Shown one piece after another: positions 25,479 through 27,520 of a stretch of DNA of 27,520 nt. Every line of letters begins with the position of its first letter. Position 1 is the first letter of the stretch. The stretch spans positions 1 to 27,520 of the forward strand of contig DEZB01000057.1 in assembly GCA_002364735.1 (NCBI GenBank), written 5' to 3'. The position numbers and the translations under genes are program-made. The notes below the pieces were generated by a model that saw only the letters and a program-made list of their open reading frames with translations, did no database searches and was not told the DNA's origin. Source of the stretch: Bacteroidales bacterium UBA3143. Its GTDB lineage: Bacteria > Bacteroidota > Bacteroidia > Bacteroidales > Dysgonomonadaceae.

Positions 25479-26255
25479 TTGAACTATCCCAATAGCCTCA
25501 AACTATATAATATATACGATTATGAAATCAATAACTCTCAAAATGTCTTTTTTATCAGCCTATTCGTAATATTAGGTAGTAACAGTTGTTTTGCACAAGA
25601 CCCATTTCCAAAGCCATTAGTTGGAGATGAGGGTGGGTTTGTTTCAATTTTTGATGGTGAAACTTTAACTGACTGGGAAGGAGACTCTCTTTATTGGCGG
25701 GTAGAGAATGGGACTATTGTAGGAGAGGTAACACCCGAAACTATTTTGGAAAGGAATACTTTTTTAATTTGGCGAGGTGGAACAACTGGTGATTTTGAGT
25801 TAAAACTGGAATATAAAGTATCTGATCAAGGTAACTCTGGAATTAACTACAGAAGCTTTGAAGTAGCAGGAGTGCCTTTTGCATTAAAAGGATATCAGTG
25901 CGATATTGATGGACAAGGAGAATGGACAGGACAAAACTATGAAGAAAGAGGACGTCAATTCTTGGCACTTCGAGGAGAAATTGCTAAAGTGGATAATCAA
26001 CAAAAGGTTTTCGAAATTGGCACAGTTGGAGATAAAACTGCTTTACTCAAATTTATAAAGAAAGATGATTGGAATGAATGTCATATTATAGTGCGTGGAA
26101 ACACATTGATTCACATCATTAATAATCAAATAATGAGTGTGGTAATTGACGACGACACATTAAATCGAAAGAACGATGGTTTATTAGGCATGCAAGTTCA
26201 TGTGGGACCCCCAATGAAAATAGAATATAGAAATATTAGAATGAAGAAATTCTAA
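25479..26255 (+). CDS. Secreted DUF1080 (3-keto-disaccharide hydrolase-like) protein, signal peptide split by frame change
   Basis: A lectin-like beta-sandwich protein of the DUF1080 family, some of which hydrolyse 3-keto-glucosides or bind carbohydrate. The domain runs from FVSIFDGETLTDWEGDS to the C-terminal RNIRMKKF, with LIWRGG, NSGINYRS and GYQCDIDGQG as family segments. The open frame can only start at a TTG (25479), giving an N terminus without a basic region. An ATG at 25522 in the next frame begins MKSITLKMSFL and stops at 25567. Joining it to the main frame at the T6 run (25548-25553) gives a normal signal peptide ending SNSCFA before Gln. So the gene is frameshifted, recoded or misread here; the mature part is intact. 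Confidence 0.82.
   Translation: MNYPNSLKLYNIYDYEINNSQNVFFISLFVILGSNSCFAQDPFPKPLVGDEGGFVSIFDGETLTDWEGDSLYWRVENGTIVGEVTPETILERNTFLIWRGGTTGDFELKLEYKVSDQGNSGINYRSFEVAGVPFALKGYQCDIDGQGEWTGQNYEERGRQFLALRGEIAKVDNQQKVFEIGTVGDKTALLKFIKKDDWNECHIIVRGNTLIHIINNQIMSVVIDDDTLNRKNDGLLGMQVHVGPPMKIEYRNIRMKKF
25548..25554 (+). other. T TTT TTA slippery heptamer in the DUF1080 signal-peptide region
   Basis: In the frame of the ATG at 25522 the codons read TCT TTT TTA, so the heptamer is in register for a -1 slip. A -1 slip enters the long open frame at ATC AGC CTA. One extra T in the run would do the same. No stable stem-loop is obvious downstream; the best is a 4-bp CCTA/TAGG pairing. Confidence 0.6.
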
Positions 26256-26361
26256 AAGTTTATAGAATCAATTAACTCGCATCACTAAACAATCATATTT
26301 TCCTTAGAATCTCGGTTATGGAAAATAATAGTAGGCTTAATTATTTATAGACTAAATTTAT

Positions 26362-27366
26362 ATGAAGCTAAAAAGTTTTTTGTTCACTGCAATTATGAGT
26401 TTGAGTATTATCACGATAATTGCTCAACCAGTTAAAATAATCTTTGATACTGACATGGAGTCAGATGTTGACGATGTTGGTGCGCTGGGCATGTTGCACG
26501 GGTTAGCCAACAGCGGAGATGCAGAAATTCTTGCTACACTTGTTTGTAGTCTAAATCCATGGTCGGTGCCGACCACTGTAGCCATCAATACTTTTTGTGA
26601 CCGTCCCAACATTCCTGTTGGAGCAGTTAAAACACTGGGTGTATACCGAAACTCATCTTATGCAAAAACAATTTCAGAAGAATTTCCACAAGATATTGGA
26701 CTGGGCGAAAAAGCCCCTGATGCTATAGCAGTTTATCGCAAAGTATTATCGGAGCAACCTGACTCAAGTGTTGTTATTGTTACTGTAGGCTATTTAACCA
26801 ACCTTGCATATCTTTTGGAGAGTAACGCTGATGATATCAGTCCCTTAACTGGGAAGGAGTTGGTTAGTAAAAAAGTTAAACACTTAGTTTGTATGGGAGG
26901 ACGTTATCCACTGGAACAAAATATTGGCCGATGGGGTAATTTCAAACCTGACCCTCAATCAATACAGCTTGTTGCAAAAGAGTGGCCAACACAAATAATA
27001 TTTACCGGAGGTGGCGATTTTGCAGACGAAATACAAACAGGAAAAGTTACTTTCGATTTCCCTCCAGAATCAAATCCAATCTCAAGAGCTTATTCAATTT
27101 TTCTGAAAAGCTGGAATAGAAACTGGCACCATAGTGCTGACTTCATTGCGGTTTATGTTGCGGTTAAAGGATATGATGAGTTTTTTCATTTGAATACTGT
27201 CGGCTACAACCATATTTTTGAAGATGGCACAATGGTGTGGCGATTACAACCCAATAATCCAAAGCATAGCTATGTTAGCAGTTTTAAAGATGGCGTGAAT
27301 CCTGCTGATGTGGCTAAAGTATTCGATAGTTTTTTAGCTGACCCAATTAGGCGTAAAGTGAAGTAA
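26362..27366 (+). CDS. Secreted nucleoside hydrolase-like protein
   Basis: Predicted N-glycosidase of the inosine/uridine-preferring nucleoside hydrolase superfamily, acting outside the cytoplasm. The 334-residue product starts with a clear signal peptide (MKLKSF, hydrophobic to about 20, cut near AQ at 21-22). The Asp-rich metal site reads DTDMESDVDD (29-38), which has two more residues than the classical DxDxxxDD pattern but keeps its acidic ligands. A C-terminal HHSADFIAVY (His256 to Tyr265) corresponds to the conserved H/D ligand region. The true substrate, nucleoside or another ribosyl compound, cannot be told. It follows the DUF1080 gene by 106 bp on the same strand and ends with a strong terminator. 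Confidence 0.88.
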   Translation: MKLKSFLFTAIMSLSIITIIAQPVKIIFDTDMESDVDDVGALGMLHGLANSGDAEILATLVCSLNPWSVPTTVAINTFCDRPNIPVGAVKTLGVYRNSSYAKTISEEFPQDIGLGEKAPDAIAVYRKVLSEQPDSSVVIVTVGYLTNLAYLLESNADDISPLTGKELVSKKVKHLVCMGGRYPLEQNIGRWGNFKPDPQSIQLVAKEWPTQIIFTGGGDFADEIQTGKVTFDFPPESNPISRAYSIFLKSWNRNWHHSADFIAVYVAVKGYDEFFHLNTVGYNHIFEDGTMVWRLQPNNPKHSYVSSFKDGVNPADVAKVFDSFLADPIRRKVK

Positions 27367-27396
27367 ATGAATTTTTAAATTCAATACATAACCAGA

Positions 27397-27438
27397 AAGG
27401 TCAAAAACATGATGAATATTGTTTTTGACCTTCTTTTT
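27397..27438 (+). terminator. Rho-independent terminator after the nucleoside hydrolase gene
   Basis: AAGGTCAAAAAC (27397-27408) and GTTTTTGACCTT (27421-27432) form a perfect 12-bp stem with a 12-nt loop, followed by C and five T. Confidence 0.82.
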
Positions 27439-27482
27439 ATTATGCCATTAAAGTTTTGAGTTTAGTCCTCCAGATTGTTGAT

Positions 27483-27520
27483 TCATTTCAAAACATACTT
27501 CTCTCCACCAACAGTCTCAA
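27483..27520 (-). CDS. Possible 3' end of a minus-strand gene (partial)
   Basis: On the minus strand the last bases read ETVGGEKYVLK followed by TGA, entering from beyond the window edge. The Gly-Gly-x-Lys-Tyr-Val ending looks like a beta-strand C terminus, and the position opposite a terminator fits a convergent gene. Only 11 codons are visible, so no family can be assigned. Confidence 0.33.
   Translation of the reverse strand, partial: ETVGGEKYVLK

Noticed and set aside
25226..25495. 89-residue plus-strand open frame
   Set aside because: It overlaps the end of the Yip1-family gene, runs through the terminator hairpin and promoter, and its composition is unlike a real protein.
25555..25610. 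Pseudoknot stimulating frameshifting in the DUF1080 gene
   Set aside because: Only a 4-bp CCTA/TAGG pairing can be found by eye downstream of the slippery heptamer.

Overview
The window reads as chromosomal DNA of a low-GC member of the Bacteroidota, most likely order Bacteroidales. Supporting signs are the dnaE-trxA pair, a Bacteroidota-type LptD, a fused aspartokinase/homoserine dehydrogenase, a hybrid histidine kinase carrying its own AraC-type output domain, a class A RNase P RNA, and several upstream sequences matching the Bacteroidota -7 element TAnnTTTG instead of a sigma70 -10 box. This is inference from gene content; no species is claimed.

Layout. 1-359: a 41-bp tandem repeat array that enters from the left edge and decays toward dnaE. 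500-4621: dnaE and trxA (+), closed by a perfect 22-bp hairpin. 4890-12530: four minus-strand genes (DUF2784 membrane protein, lptD, thrA, GH13 alpha-amylase). 12691-13060: rnpB (+), followed after only about 20 bp by a YihY/BrkB membrane protein (+), which converges on a YgjP-type metallopeptidase (-). 15358-16902: mlaE-mlaF (+), ended by a good terminator. 17087-20500: sufC-sufD-sufS (+), with no sufB beside them. 20501-21125: a 625-bp gene-free stretch with many short repeats and palindromes. 21126-23948: a one-protein TPR/histidine kinase/receiver/AraC regulator. 24123-25242: a small lipoprotein and a Yip1-family membrane protein. 25262-25384: a structured RNA-like segment ending in a strong terminator. 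25427-27366: a promoter, a secreted DUF1080 protein whose signal peptide is split by a frame change at a T6 run, and a secreted nucleoside hydrolase-like protein. The last 38 bases may hold the 3' end of a minus-strand gene.

Function. Most of the window is housekeeping: replication, redox, outer-membrane LPS assembly and lipid trafficking, threonine/methionine precursor synthesis, tRNA processing, Fe-S assembly and intracellular glucan hydrolysis. The right third (regulator, lipoprotein, membrane protein, two exported hydrolase-like proteins) looks more accessory. I found no clear new multi-gene system. The best leads are the split DUF1080 signal peptide at a T TTT TTA heptamer, the folded segment with competing stems at 25262-25384, the 41-bp array with one-sided decay, the repeat-rich regulator upstream region, and the suf cluster without sufB.
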